The translations under genes were made by a program, and so were the position numbers. From Trametes villosa (Eukaryota; Basidiomycota; Agaricomycetes; Polyporales; Polyporaceae), in the NCBI GenBank assembly GCA_002964805.2, contig PUDQ02000001.1, positions 5,790,001 through 5,854,000 of the forward strand: DNA of 64,000 bases, in the 5' to 3' direction. Positions 45,479 through 56,733 of this stretch are shown here, in pieces. Under the pieces are notes generated by a model. The model saw only the letters and a list, made by a program, of their open reading frames with translations. It did no database searches and was not told where the DNA came from. Each line of letters opens with the position of its first letter. Positions within the stretch are counted from its first letter, which is position 1.

Positions 45479-46689
45479 CGGGGGCCATCTGCGCCTGCTC
45501 TATCCTTATAGATGTTTGGCAGCCGGAACAACCTATCCCCCATGGACCTTATGTAGCGGTAACTAGTCGAACCGCGTGTATGCTGACTCCCAGTAGTGAC
45601 ATCCTGTATACCATGCCCGCAAGCAATGATATGAGGTTGCGAAGTAACATTCGAGTGAACAGGGACGTCCTTGACCGTCCTTGGAACCAGTGCGGCTCAG
45701 CGCTCCCCTCTCCCGGGATGCGAAGACGCCCCAGCAGAACGAGAAGCCAAGGCAGTCGGGCCGGCCAGCGATACGCCTCTCACGGTGAGCTTGCAAATTA
45801 CTAGCAACTGGCGACGACCTGTGCTTGACCACATGCTTGCTCGTATTCACAGCACACTAGGCTCGCGAGGCTCTATATACAGCCCCCTCCCCCGACACGT
45901 ACTGATATGTGGCTTAGAATGAGAACTGTCCTTGGATCGTACAGTGGTCGTTCGGCCGGAGCATGCTCATCGCCGACTGATACAGGAGATGCGAGAATAG
46001 GTGAGCTATGCGATTGCTTGGTGAGTGGATTGTTGTAACGTTATGCATCGGATGTGGCCCAGGGATGCGGTTCGGTACAGCAATACCACGTCCTCTTGCA
46101 GCTGTGCATGGCGCGGAAACGAACGCCCAATCACTGCCCCTTGTCGAAGTATGTGCTCTCTTAAGGTGTCCAACCCCGACCTCCGGAGCATGGACCTCTA
46201 CACCGATACTGGTGCTCCCCCTCATGCCCCACAATATCCTACCCATCCCGCGGCCCCTCGTCATCACCATGGTGAAGCCTTGACCACACCCTGCTCTCCA
46301 TTCTTTGCTCTGCGTGTCGCCATGACTCTTCAGCCTGATGCTCCATCGCGGTCAACGCCGTTGAGCGCGCCTTGTCAGCCGCAGCACTCTACTCGCGGAC
46401 CAACGAGAGGTCTCCTTGACATCTCCGGGACCGCACCGAGCGGTGCTCCCGTTCGTCCACATCTTACCGCCTGCCTCTCCGTGCCTGGCGGAAGTTGACA
46501 TGTCCTGTGCGCCGTCAGAGCCGCCGTGTTGCTTGATTGCGGATGCCGATCTGCTACTCGAAGTCTGTCTGCGTTATAAGCTGTCTTGTTGCCGCGATGG
46601 TGCGGTGTTTTCCCGTCTCTTTCAAGCTCCCTTGCACATCCTGCACATCCTCGCAGTCTGCCAGTACGGTGCCACCTGTAGGATAGCGC
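45479..46689. other. Region between CENP-C and the metacaspase-like gene
   Basis: About 1.2 kb. The right half has an open plus-strand frame from an ATG at 46190 that reads like a Pro/His-rich metacaspase prodomain (MDLYTDTGAPPHAPQYP), which may be an unannotated 5' exon of the next gene (see findings). The left half shows nothing beyond the CENP-C 3' flank. Confidence 0.5.
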
Positions 46690-48813
46690 ATGAAGAGAGC
46701 CTTGCTCATCGGCAGTGGTCTCGTGGGCGCACGTCCCGTTCCAGGATGTCCGGCGTATCCCCCTCTCCGCCGAGCCGTGAAAGATGCCAAGGAGCTTGCA
46801 GGGCTCCTCAACTGTACGTTCGCCTATCCGTATCTGCGGTCGTTGTGCTCATTAAGGGCTCTGGACAGCTGTATATGAGTACCCCAAGGAGAACATTGTC
46901 GTGCTTGTCGATGACAAGCGTGGCCTTGACCCAACGTTGACCCCAACGAGAGATAACATAGTACGTCTACTACTCCAAGAGAATGCACATGACTCATTGA
47001 ATTGTATGATGTATCAGCGTCGCGAATTGTCCAAGTTCGCACATGGCGCCAAGCCCGGAGACCACTTCTTCTTCTACTGTAAGCCTCTTATCTATGACTC
47101 GACACAACATTCGTATACCCAATGTACCGATCGCACCACAGTTGCAGGACATTCGGACCATACCCAGCGTCTCGTAGGACACGGCGAAGGGCTGGTCAAA
47201 TGTAAGTGAAGTTTGCACTACCACTGCACCCCCGCCATTCCTAATCATATCCAGACTTGGTACCATGCGATTACTGGGACCACCCCGAAGAGGTGCCCAT
47301 GGACGAGAGGATGATTCTCAGCCAAGAGCTGCGAAGGCTGCTGGTCGACGCTCTCCCCGTTGGCGCGGACATATACGCGGTGTTCGACGCCTGTGAATCG
47401 GGTCAACTCTTGGACCTCCTGCACTATCGTTGTAACGACATCTACTTTCCGTGGATCAGTCCCGGCTTCCGTAGGCGCATGACCAAGTGGCGGGGTGTCC
47501 GTGAGTGGCACTAGGCCTTCCCTACTACGGCATGGTTGACTGACCAACCTTGTTTGTAGGTCGTAGAGATGATTGTAGTACGTCCACACATGCCCGACGT
47601 CCTTCCATACGCTCACCTTTCCGCTTCAAGTCACGGACGAGATCGAATTGGCTTTGGGCAAAGGCGTCTCGTTTCAGCCCGTCCTCAGCGATAACTCTCT
47701 CACACCGCCCAAGAGTCGCAGTAAGTATGCGTGTGAGAGGGATCTCCTCGCTCACGTTCATTACTCAAACAGAGTCGTCCACGTCGAACATCCGTATCTA
47801 CCAACGGAAGCGTCTGAGCCAGGACGAGGTCCAATCCGTCGACACGTCGGTGAACCTCGTCAACGGGAAGGGGAAGCACCGGCAGGTCTCCGTCACCAGG
47901 CGGCAGTCGTCGATCCACAGCCGGACCAGCTCTTCGCTCCACCAGATCATCGAGGGCGAGGATGCACCGACAATCGACGACACCCAAGACAGCCTCGAGG
48001 ACCTGCACCTGATAAGAACCACGTCACCTACCGATGGTATCGATTGCGATGGCTTTGAATGTAGGCCTTCCGAGGGGGATGGCGACCTCGACGGTCCGAA
48101 TGTGGTATGCTGCGCATGGCATCCTGGCATTTGGCAATATAAGCTCACGACTGGCTGCTGCAGATTTCAATGGCCGCCTGTCGCGAATGGCAGAAGACCT
48201 GGGATACCAAGTTGTACTCGTTCACCCAGGTCTTTTGCGCTCGCCTTCCTAGCATCGCATTGTATCTGACCTTCTCTCCTTCCAGGCACTCATCCGCGCT
48301 CTCAGTCAGTATATTTCGACAGCCTGGCGGGCTGCATGTTGACGCCTAGCTGCACAACCCCTAGAGATCAACCCGCACCAAACAATCGGGCAACTGATGA
48401 ACACCGTGACGTGAGTTTTTCGAACATCCCTTCGCCCTACGTTAAGCTCAATTTCGCTGGCAGTTTTGGAGCATACGAGCACGGCCGGAGCCTGCACGCG
48501 TGGAGCCAGGAGCGAAGGCAGAGCTGGAAGGAGAAACTTCTCCAGAGCGCTGACTACGATGCCGCGAGCCACCTCGAGGCTAGTGCTGACCAAGAGATGG
48601 AGAGGTCTTTGGAGCTCCTGAACTACTTTGAGCCCCAGGTATGTCGCTAGGATCTCTTGTTGCTGTTGCAGACAATCTAACGAGGCTGTGACGATCTTGT
48701 AGGTTGGCAGTCAGAGGGCTATGGTATGCCATAACGGCTTCGCTACAGCACCTACGTTGAGACAGATGCTGACCGAGATGCTCTAGGTTCTGCAGCAACC
48801 GTTCGACCCCTGA
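46690..48813 (+). CDS. Metacaspase-like cysteine protease (peptidase C14 family)
   Basis: Fourteen exons (46690-46813, 46869-46960, 47018-47078, 47142-47201, 47255-47500, 47560-47577, 47631-47720, 47773-48104, 48164-48229, 48286-48304, 48365-48410, 48464-48638, 48703-48723, 48787-48813) encode 458 residues. The p20-like domain starts MKRALLIGSGLVG. The catalytic His is in FFFYFAGHSDH (His96) and the catalytic Cys in AVFDACESG (Cys159). The following LLDLLHYRCN and, in the p10-like part, PNVISMAACREWQKTW, TQALIRAL and NPHQTIGQLMNTV fit expanded basidiomycete metacaspases. The protein ends FEPQVGSQRAMVLQQPFDP. Members cut after Arg/Lys and act in stress and ageing. Here DACESG replaces the usual D[SC]CHSG, keeping Cys. 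Exons of 18, 19, 21 and 27 nt occur. A prodomain exon may lie upstream. Confidence 0.88.
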
Positions 48814-49574
48814 AGGTCCTTGGCGAATCCGCCCCCTGTACTCTCATCGTCGTTGCATGGACTCTTGGATTCTTGGTTATCGAGATACCTTGGACTTCTA
48901 CTGCAGATATACCCATCCCCGAACTCTCGTTGCACGTGGACCCATACGAACTCTCGCAGACGCCTACGTAAACTAATACAGCCTCACTCTATGTAGCATT
49001 ATATGCCCCATGACTCGTCGACGACAACCGATGTACAGTACTTGTTCGAACGTCCAGCACCAGTACTCAAGGTACTCAAGGCTCGGCGCTCAGCCCCTAC
49101 TTATGCACATGTGACCAGACTTTCATGCTTTGTAGGGACTTTTTCATGACCGGGTATATCCAGCAGTCGTGTAGCAATGTACCGTGTAACATTCGTCATC
49201 TCAAACTTCGTCTCAAATGCACACAAACGCGAGGGTGAGAGAGCCCGACGCCAACACGCAGGCAGCGCGGGACGACAGGATCTATTACGGAGCATTACGA
49301 TTCCAATTGCGATGTGTGAGGAGGGTAAGTAGAGCGAGCGCGACGGCGACGATGTACACAGGCGGCGACCGGGCAGGGCGTGAGTGCGTGATCCGGATCC
49401 GATTCCGCAATCCAATGAGCGAGGTTTAAGATAGATAGACCGACCAGCCAGCTATGCTAAGCAAGACAAAAGAGCACCAACGAGAGAAGAGGAAGCGAAA
49501 TAGATAGGAGACGGCAGGCCGCCAGGTGTGATGGTGGACGCAGGCATGCCCCCCGCCCCCGCATGCGGGCACGC
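48814..49574. other. Convergent intergenic region
   Basis: The 761 bp between the metacaspase-like gene and the minus-strand membrane-anchored gene hold two 3' flanks. Only short frames are present. No repeat or RNA gene was recognised. Confidence 0.6.
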
Positions 49575-52500
49575 TCAGATCATCCCCGAGCGCAGCTGCT
49601 GGGGCGGCGCTTTCTGGCGGGACGGGAGCGTGCGCGGCCGATTCGACGGGCTTGCAGGCAGACCGGGCCGGCCGCTGGGCGCGAGCATCGACGCCCCGCG
49701 TGGGGGCGGCGGCAGCGGCTGGTTCGGCGGAGGGGGCAGCGGCTGATTCGGCGGGGGCAGCGGCGGGAGGGGGGCGGGGCGGGGCGAGGTATATGCGGCG
49801 GGCCCCGATGGCAGGCCCCCGCGCGGCGCGGTGCGCGGGACGCTCTCGGGGACGGTGGGGAAGGAGTCGTAGAGCCCGGCGGTATCGAGCGCCTCGGAGA
49901 TGCCGGTCGTGGAGACGCTCGCGATCGACTTCCACGAGCCGCGGCGGGAGAGCGAGGGCTGGCCGGGGGCGTGGTGGGGTATCGGGGCGAGGTTGTTGGG
50001 GTTGGGGAGGGAGCTGCCGGCGCCAGGCGGCGGGGGTGGGAGCCCCGAGGGTGGCAGGGGCTGCGGAGGAAGAGGAAGGGGACGTGGAGGGCGGGGCAGG
50101 GCCCGCTGTCCTTGGCCGTCATCTTCATCTAAAAACGATGTCAGCCAACGAGCGTCGTAAATACGTTGCTTAACATACCTCCAGAAGCGATACCGGCATC
50201 CACACCCTGGTTGCTGCCGTCCTTCCTGTGCAGCAGCCTATCGGCAAAGTTGCTCGCACGGGAGAAGCTGTTCTTGAACATCGTCGAGCTCCGGCGGATC
50301 GACCCCGTCTCGCTCACGGACGGCTCGTACGGGGGCGTTGGCGGCGTGGACACCATCGCCGAGTCCTCCGAGGACGAGCCCATGCTATCGCGCGGGTCCA
50401 ATGGCAGGCGGAGGTTGCTCGAGCTCTTTGCGCGCGACAGCAGGTTCGTGAGGTACCCTGTCCGCGGCGGGCTCTTCGGTGGTGGCGGGGGCGGAGGTGT
50501 CGACGACTGGCTACGTATCGACGCTGCGGACGAATGTGCGAGAGCACTCTTTGGCCGGGGAGGGAGGGGAATGCGGGCGGCGTTCGGGTCTGCTGTCAGG
50601 AACATGGGCTGCAACTGTGGCCGAGACGAGGATGTGCTGTCTGTCGACTGTCGTGCCGAGGCGGACTGGTCGAGAGATGGCCGCGAGGGCATGCGATCGA
50701 GCGAAGGTCTGGACGCTTTCCGCTCGACACTACGCTCAACGCTGCGCTCGGCCGAGGGTCGTGAGGAGGGACGCGGCTGAGCAGGGAGAGGGCGACCGCT
50801 GGAGTGTGATGTCCGCACACCACTGCGGTCTTGCGAAAGGCGAGCGAAGGCATCGCGGTCCTCAGGAGACTCTGGCAAGTCCTGTGTTGGCCTTGGCCGG
50901 TCTGAGGACGAGCGACTCATACCAGGAGGCGGAGAAGACGTAGACTGAGGTCCGGGACGCGACTTCTTCGCTGGGGTGCGGTGGTCCGCCAAGCGCTCCT
51001 CGAACACGACCGCATCCGCGAGGAGAGCAGCCAAGTCGCTCATCCCCGTCGCATTCAGCGGAGACGGAGAGGGCAAGTCGGGGTACTGCGCCATAATGCT
51101 CACTGGCCGGCTCTTCCCCTCGATCACCTTCCCGTGCACAACCGCGCGGAAGCCCCGGGGACCCTCGATAGGCGTGAGCTCGGGCTCCTCGAAGGCCGCG
51201 CTGAGCGGTGCAGGTGAGAGCGCACGCGACCGGGATTTCCGCGCGGAGGGCTTGCGCGACACGACTCCCGTCGACGAAGGCGACGTGCCATCTCCGGAGT
51301 AATTGGAGTTTGGGGAATACGCTGACGCGGGAGACGACGAGGATGATCCGCTGGCTGAGTTCGGAGCAGCGAGAGAGTCGCGGGAGATGGTTGGCGAGCG
51401 GCGGCGGACCGGCTCGTTCACGACCACAGGCTCGGGTTTCCTCTGCACAGGAGGCTGCTCCGCCTGCTTGATGACAGGCAGCGGCGGTCTCGCAGCGACC
51501 ACTGGTTGAGGAATCACGACGGAGAGGGGAGGAGACGTCACCCGCGGAGGAGTACCAGCGATCCTGACCATGCCGTCGCTCGGTGTGACGCTCGTCTCGG
51601 TTGTCGCCTTCACATCCTTCGCGTCCTGCTGCGAGGAGAAGCGGCCATCATCGCTAGGAGTTTGCAGGGGCGCGGACGTCGGCGCTGAGCTCCCGACCGA
51701 GTTCACATCCGACTCAGGGCCAAATGTGCCCCGGCGGGACACCCTCGCCGCGATGGGCGAGTCCGGCGCTTCCGGGATGGCAGGAAGGGCTCGGCGGAAC
51801 TTCTCGCTCACCGCCGGGGTCGCGGCGTAGTACGAGGAGTAGATGTCGCTCGCTGGGGAGAGCGGCTCGTCGCCACCCGATGGGCTGTCAAAACCGGCGG
51901 GGACGGTGGGAGAGAGGAACTGGTTGGACTGCGCCTGGGGAGCGTCGGCGTCGGAGTTCTTGCGCGGCGGCGCCTCCGCAGCGCGAGGGCGCGGGGGAGT
52001 GGACGGATCAGCGTCCTTCGCGAGGCTGCTCTGCTGCGCGAGGTAGTCGAGAACGGCCTGGGAGGAGAGCTGCCCGGTGAGCGAGAAGCGTTGCTTGATA
52101 GGTGTCGCGATGTCGATGGCGTCCTGCTGGAGCAGCAGCTGATCGAGCATGTCCTGCACAGATCTCTGTTGCTCGGTGTCCAGTGATGCAAACGTCTCTA
52201 GGGCCTCCGCAGGGACGACGACGGCACCCGCGTCCCCAGACTGTGTCGCCCTGTCGAGTTGTTCGATAGCTGCGAGGACTGCGGGATCTAGTGCTGCAAC
52301 TTCGTCTTCGACCTGAGGAGATCCCGAGAGCTGTTCGCCGGATGCCTCCGCCGGCTCTTGATTGCTCTCGGCAGTCGCAGGCTCAACGTCCGTCGGGGGT
52401 AACAAATCCTCGACTTGTGCTGGCTCGGCCGTTAAAGGCTCCGAAGGTGAGACGATGACTGAGGGCGGGGGCAGTTCCTCCTCGACAGTCGCTGCGACTT

Positions 52501-53391
52501 CATCAGTCTGTTCGACATTGGGGGGTGCACTGGCCTCGTCAGCTGGGGGTGCCTCGTCAGGCGGTTCTTCATGCTCCGGTTCGTCCACCGGAGGTGGTAG
52601 AGACAGAGATTCCAACGCTTCTAGTTGAGCCTCTTCTTGTCCAGTGCCCGACGGATCATCCGCCGAAGTAAGGTCTCCGTCCGACAACACGTCTCCAATC
52701 GACTCGCCGTTGTCCGAGCGCAAGAACGGGGAGCCTGGCGGGCTGGGAGAGGTGACATAACGCTCGAAGTCGCGTGGTCTAGAGGTGGCTCGCTTGGTGC
52801 CTTTGGTGCTCGGGGGAACGGGGATGTGGGGGCGCGAGAGCCCGGGGATACGGTTGCCGTACAGCTCACCGTGTCGTTTCACCGGGGCAGGCTCATCGTG
52901 CTGCTGGGTAGGCGCAAATCCAAACCTGCTCTTCGGAGTGGGCACCGCACCCTGCTTCTCGAACGACGCTATGCGATCACGGAAGTTGCCCGTGCCCGTG
53001 GACGGCTTCGGGAGCGTTTGGGTGGTGGTCGAGCCGGCTTGCTTGGAAGCATTGGCCTTCTGCTGTTCTTGGAATGCGGCAATGCGGGCTTTGAGGTCGA
53101 CGGGTGGGACAGGGGCTCTGGTGGAGGTCCTGGAAAGCCTGAGTTTAAGAGACCGGACGGGGGCAGGGCGGAGAGAGAGGGTGGGAGACCGTAGACGTAC
53201 ATTGAAAGAACGGAGACGATCAGTGCAACGAGAGCAAGAACGGCGACGACGACCACGAGCGACCCGCGACTGCGATGGCCTGCTCGTCGAGCTGGGAGAT
53301 GAACGGAGGAGATGATGGTGGAAGTGATGAACGAGCGTAGGGAGGCGGCGGGCTGAGCTCGGCGGCTACAGTCGACACCGTTATAACCCAT
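49575..53391 (-). CDS. Long disordered protein with N-terminal membrane anchor, function unknown
   Basis: Three minus-strand exons (53391-53201, 53129-50179, 50128-49575) encode about 1231 residues in one frame. Exon 1 contains a single hydrophobic helix (SLVVVVAVLALVALIVSVLS, about residues 43-62). The rest is almost entirely disordered: KARIAAFQEQQKAN and RIASFEKQGAVPTPKSRFGF near the start, a long Ser/Pro/Glu-rich centre, several poly-Pro runs, and a C-terminus with tandem PLPPPPNQ units. Such Pro-rich units could bind SH3 or WW domains, so a cortical scaffold is possible but unproven. I do not recognise a family. The only in-frame ATGs upstream of the helix lie inside the neighbouring inverted-repeat element (53389-53391 and two further out), and no ATG occurs early in exon 2, so the true start is uncertain. 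Confidence 0.72.
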
Positions 53392-53926
53392 ACCTCTCAT
53401 AACCCATAACCTGTCAGAACCCATACATTTTTGGCCTTCCCGAGTCGGGAAAGGGGGAAATCGACCCCATAACCCATGGTCCTGTCAAACCCCATACCCC
53501 ATACCTGTTTGGAGGAAAAACCCATAGGTTTATGGGACCTCATAAAGTAGTTTACTGGCTGAACGATGGCATTTGCTCGTCGAGATCCATACTTTGCGCC
53601 TGAAACAGATATTTGCGATAACATCCGGGGTATTCTGGTCCTCCAGCCTTTAGGCGCCTGTGGAAGCGCGCAACGTCGCTCACCAACATACCCTCCACGG
53701 ATCGATTCTGGTGGCCAAGGGGTCTCGATAGAGAGCCTACTATGCAACACAACTTCCTCAAGTGGAGCGCAGTGAATTTCTGGCTGCACCCGACCCATAC
53801 TCAACGGGCGCTTGGTGAGCGATCTTAGGCGCCAAACGAGCGCTAACTCTGGTACCCCATAACCTGCGATAACCCATACTTTGGGGCCCTTCCCAAAAGG
53901 TATGGGTTATAACGGTGTCGACTGTA
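53367..53926. mobile_element. Tc1/mariner-like MITE with perfect terminal inverted repeats
   Basis: A 556-bp element (53369-53924) is bounded by perfect 27-bp terminal inverted repeats, 53369-53395 and 53898-53924, beginning CAGTCGACACCG and flanked on both sides by TA (53367-53368 and 53925-53926). A TA target duplication with a CAGT-type terminus is characteristic of Tc1/mariner/pogo elements. It has no transposase frame, so it is a miniature non-autonomous copy. The left part is filled with variants of AACCCATA. Perfect repeat identity suggests recent insertion. It lies at the 5' end of the membrane-anchored gene and between it and the TRF4-type gene. Confidence 0.85.
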
Positions 53927-54242
53927 CTCCTCATCACCCTCCCCCGGTCACTGATCGCTCTGCCCAGCGCGTGCCACCATATCATCCCGCCTCGCCCGCA
54001 TCCTCTCCCCGTCAATCACACAGTCCACCGCCTCACCCACAAGACGGATCAATGTTCCAAACCGTTTCTTAGCAATCCTTTCGGACCCAGCATCCGTATC
54101 CTTCTCGCCCGAGAAGTACTCCCATGCTAATCTCGCGGGTCCGGACCCGGAGCCGCCACCCACAGGTCGACACAATACGTCCCGTACGTCGCTCACGCCG
54201 CCGTCCTTCAGAGACATGCACAGCACGACGTCGCTGGATATA
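53927..54242. other. Short intergenic stretch downstream of the TRF4-type gene
   Basis: The 316 bp contain the 3' flank of the poly(A) polymerase gene and, before the MITE arrived, probably the promoter of the membrane-anchored gene. No coding sequence was recognised. Confidence 0.5.
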
Positions 54243-56424
54243 TCAATCATCGATATCACCCGCCATAGCCTTCGAGAGCCAGTACGATCTCCTACTCGCC
54301 GTCGCCGCGTCCGGCGGGCCTGACCGCGACCCTCGCCCTTCTCCCTCGTCCAACGCCGATAGGTCGTACTCCTGCTCCTCTTCGGATATTCCGTCGTCCA
54401 CCTTGGACTGCCCAGCAAACCCGTAGTCTTCGTATGGGTCGTCGTCGTCCGTCGTATACACCGTGTGCGCAGTTACGTCCTTGTCCGCACGAGCGCCGGT
54501 GCGTCGCCGCTTCTTCGGTGGCCTGCTGTCAATCTCGTACCTACTTTCCACCGCGTCCACCGGGTGGTCCTCCTCGTCCTCCGTCTCCGGTTCCATATCG
54601 GCTTCGCCCCACGCGGAGCGCACGCTCGCCTCCCCTTCCGCGCGCGACGCGCCGTCCACCTCGGCCGTCGGCGCTAGTGCCGCCTTGGGCGTTATGCCCA
54701 GCATGCGGTGCAGAATTTGACGGTCGTACACCTCCTGCACCACTCGACGATGATTGATAGTCTGCAGCTGATGGTCAATGCTGATGGTCCGCGCCCAGGC
54801 GTCCACCGTGCGTACCTCCTGCGTCACTCCCATGACGCTCGCGAGGATGCTCATATCTTCAGGCTCAGGTGCCGGGCGCAGGCGCACCGTGCGGCCCTCC
54901 CTGCGCGCGCTGATGATGCTGGCTTGTGCGTAGGCGGCTGCGGTCATGATAGTGTGGGCCCCGGCCAGCGTCGTGCGTACTTTCGCGATGTTGTACGAGC
55001 CGCGTGAGATATCATTCGCTGAAAGCCTCAGATGTCAAAATCAGATACTAGCATGATGTATACTTCTCACTTACTTGGGTCACCAGGATCCTCTATGCTT
55101 AGCAGCCTCGACTCCCGATAGTCGAGCCAGCCTCGCTGGGCCTTGTTGAAGTACGACCCGCCGTCGCGCAAGGAGATGCCCACTTCCTGGTAGTTGAAGT
55201 AGCAGCCGTAGAGCTCGAAGAACTCCATGACCAACACGCCCATGTTCTTCGACGGATCAATCTCCCCACGCCGCACCTTCGGGTGCATCTGCAGGAAGCT
55301 GATAGCGAGGCACACGATGCTATAGCTCCCAAGGCCGCCGGTGAACACCTCGTTCATGCTCCGCTGGCTGAGGAACGACTTGATGATCAGGACGAGGCTC
55401 CGGAGCGCGGGCAGCTCCTGCAGGAACTGCTTGACCATCTGGCCGGCCGTCACGCCGTTCCCCTGGTTTATGCTGATGTCGACCGGGAACCGGCCGTGGG
55501 TCGTGACGAATTTGATGATAGGAACCTTCGCCTTTGCGATGATAGTGACCCGGTCGGTGATCCCTGCGCGCTTTACGATGTTCGCCAAAGAGTGCAGTAC
55601 GGAGACCTTGTCCATCCGCGACATAGAATTCGAGTAGATGACCAGATCAATGTCACTAGGAAATAGTCAGCTTTCCGTAGACACTGGTGGCGAATGTGGC
55701 GTACCCTAATGGTAGGTAAAGCTTGGTTTCATAGCTGCCAAATGGTAGGACTTGTGCGTCCGGATATGTCTTCGTGACTGCCCGAGCGACGAGCGCGACA
55801 ACAAGCGAGCGGATCTCGTCTTCGATTGGTGTTGGCGAGATGTATTCAACGAACGCCTCAACCTCGCTCTGTAGCCTGTAAAGCCTAGGTCAGCGTGTTC
55901 CGGCGAGCAGCATACGAACTTCGCGCATACATCTCGGCAACATTTGCACAACGATCCCAGTCGACGTCCCTCACCCACGGGGCTTTGCGCGAAGCCGCAG
56001 CGACGCGCTGTTTCTTGTTCGCGTACCCGTCATCCAAATCGACCTCTTCGACCTTGCGTTTACGCCCCGCATGCTCGCGCTCCTGTTCGCGTTCACGTTC
56101 CCTCTCGCGGCCCTTCCCCTTGCCTTTGCCTCGATCCCACTCGCGCTCGGGTGGCCAGCTCTCCTGCACAGGCTCAGGCGCGGGCTCCTCCTCCGGGTCC
56201 GAGAACGAGAACGGGATGAAGTCTGCCTCGGCGAACGTGCTCTCCCCGCGGCCCTTCCCAGCGCGTTTCGAGCCCGACCCTCCTGCCTCGGAGGGAGCTG
56301 AGCTGGAGGGGCCGGCCTCAGCGGCCTGCTGCTTCTCTTTCCTGCGCGCGCGGCGGCTGTTCGAGGATTTCTCGTCTGAGGGCGCGGAGCCTGAGCTCCG
56401 CTGGGAACGCGGCTTGTTCGACAT
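54243..56424 (-). CDS. Non-canonical poly(A) polymerase, TRF4/Cid14 type
   Basis: Four minus-strand exons (56424-55931, 55875-55705, 55655-55075, 55018-54243) encode 673 residues. A basic, low-complexity N-terminus (~150 residues, with an Arg/Glu run) is followed by the nucleotidyltransferase signature PFGSYETKLYLPLGDIDL, with Gly211-Ser212 and metal-binding Asp223 and Asp225. The PAP-associated part includes RFPVDISINQGNGV, LVLIIKSFLSQR, LGSYSIVCLAISFLQMHP, GVLVMEFFELYG and an RLLSIEDPGDP element. In yeast and fission yeast these enzymes form the TRAMP complex with a zinc-knuckle protein and Mtr4, adding short tails that send nuclear RNAs to the exosome. The acidic C-terminal ~200 residues are disordered. 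The start matches the first ATG of a clean frame. Confidence 0.95.
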
Positions 56425-56733
56425 GACGCGCTGCTTTTCAATCTGCTCGAGTTTTGCAGCTGATATGGTGTGCTTCCAAGAGAATTGAGGGCGGGTGAGA
56501 GGAAGCTGGCGAGAGTGGATGGTGGTGGTCGAGACTCGATTGAACCGAAAGCTGCTGCAGCATCGCGCGTTTGCAGGCGCCCATAAACTTGTCTTCGGCC
56601 CGCCACCACCTGCTCCTCGTACTTGGGAGGTCTCTCCAGCGACGCGTTCCGGTTCTCTGAGTCTTGGTCTCTCTGGGCTGTTGGTATAATAGGGAACTAT
56701 CTGCTACCTCCTGTCAACTCTACGCTTCTCTTA
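56425..56733. other. Divergent promoter of TRF4-type and MTU1 genes
   Basis: The 309 bp lie between two outward-reading genes and should hold both promoters. A pyrimidine-rich stretch around 56650-56730 precedes the MTU1 start. Nothing else was recognised. Confidence 0.6.

Noticed and set aside
50228..52000. Long plus-strand open frames opposite the disordered protein gene
   Set aside because: They are mirror frames of a GC-rich coding exon, give Arg/Gly/Ser-biased strings and have no motif.
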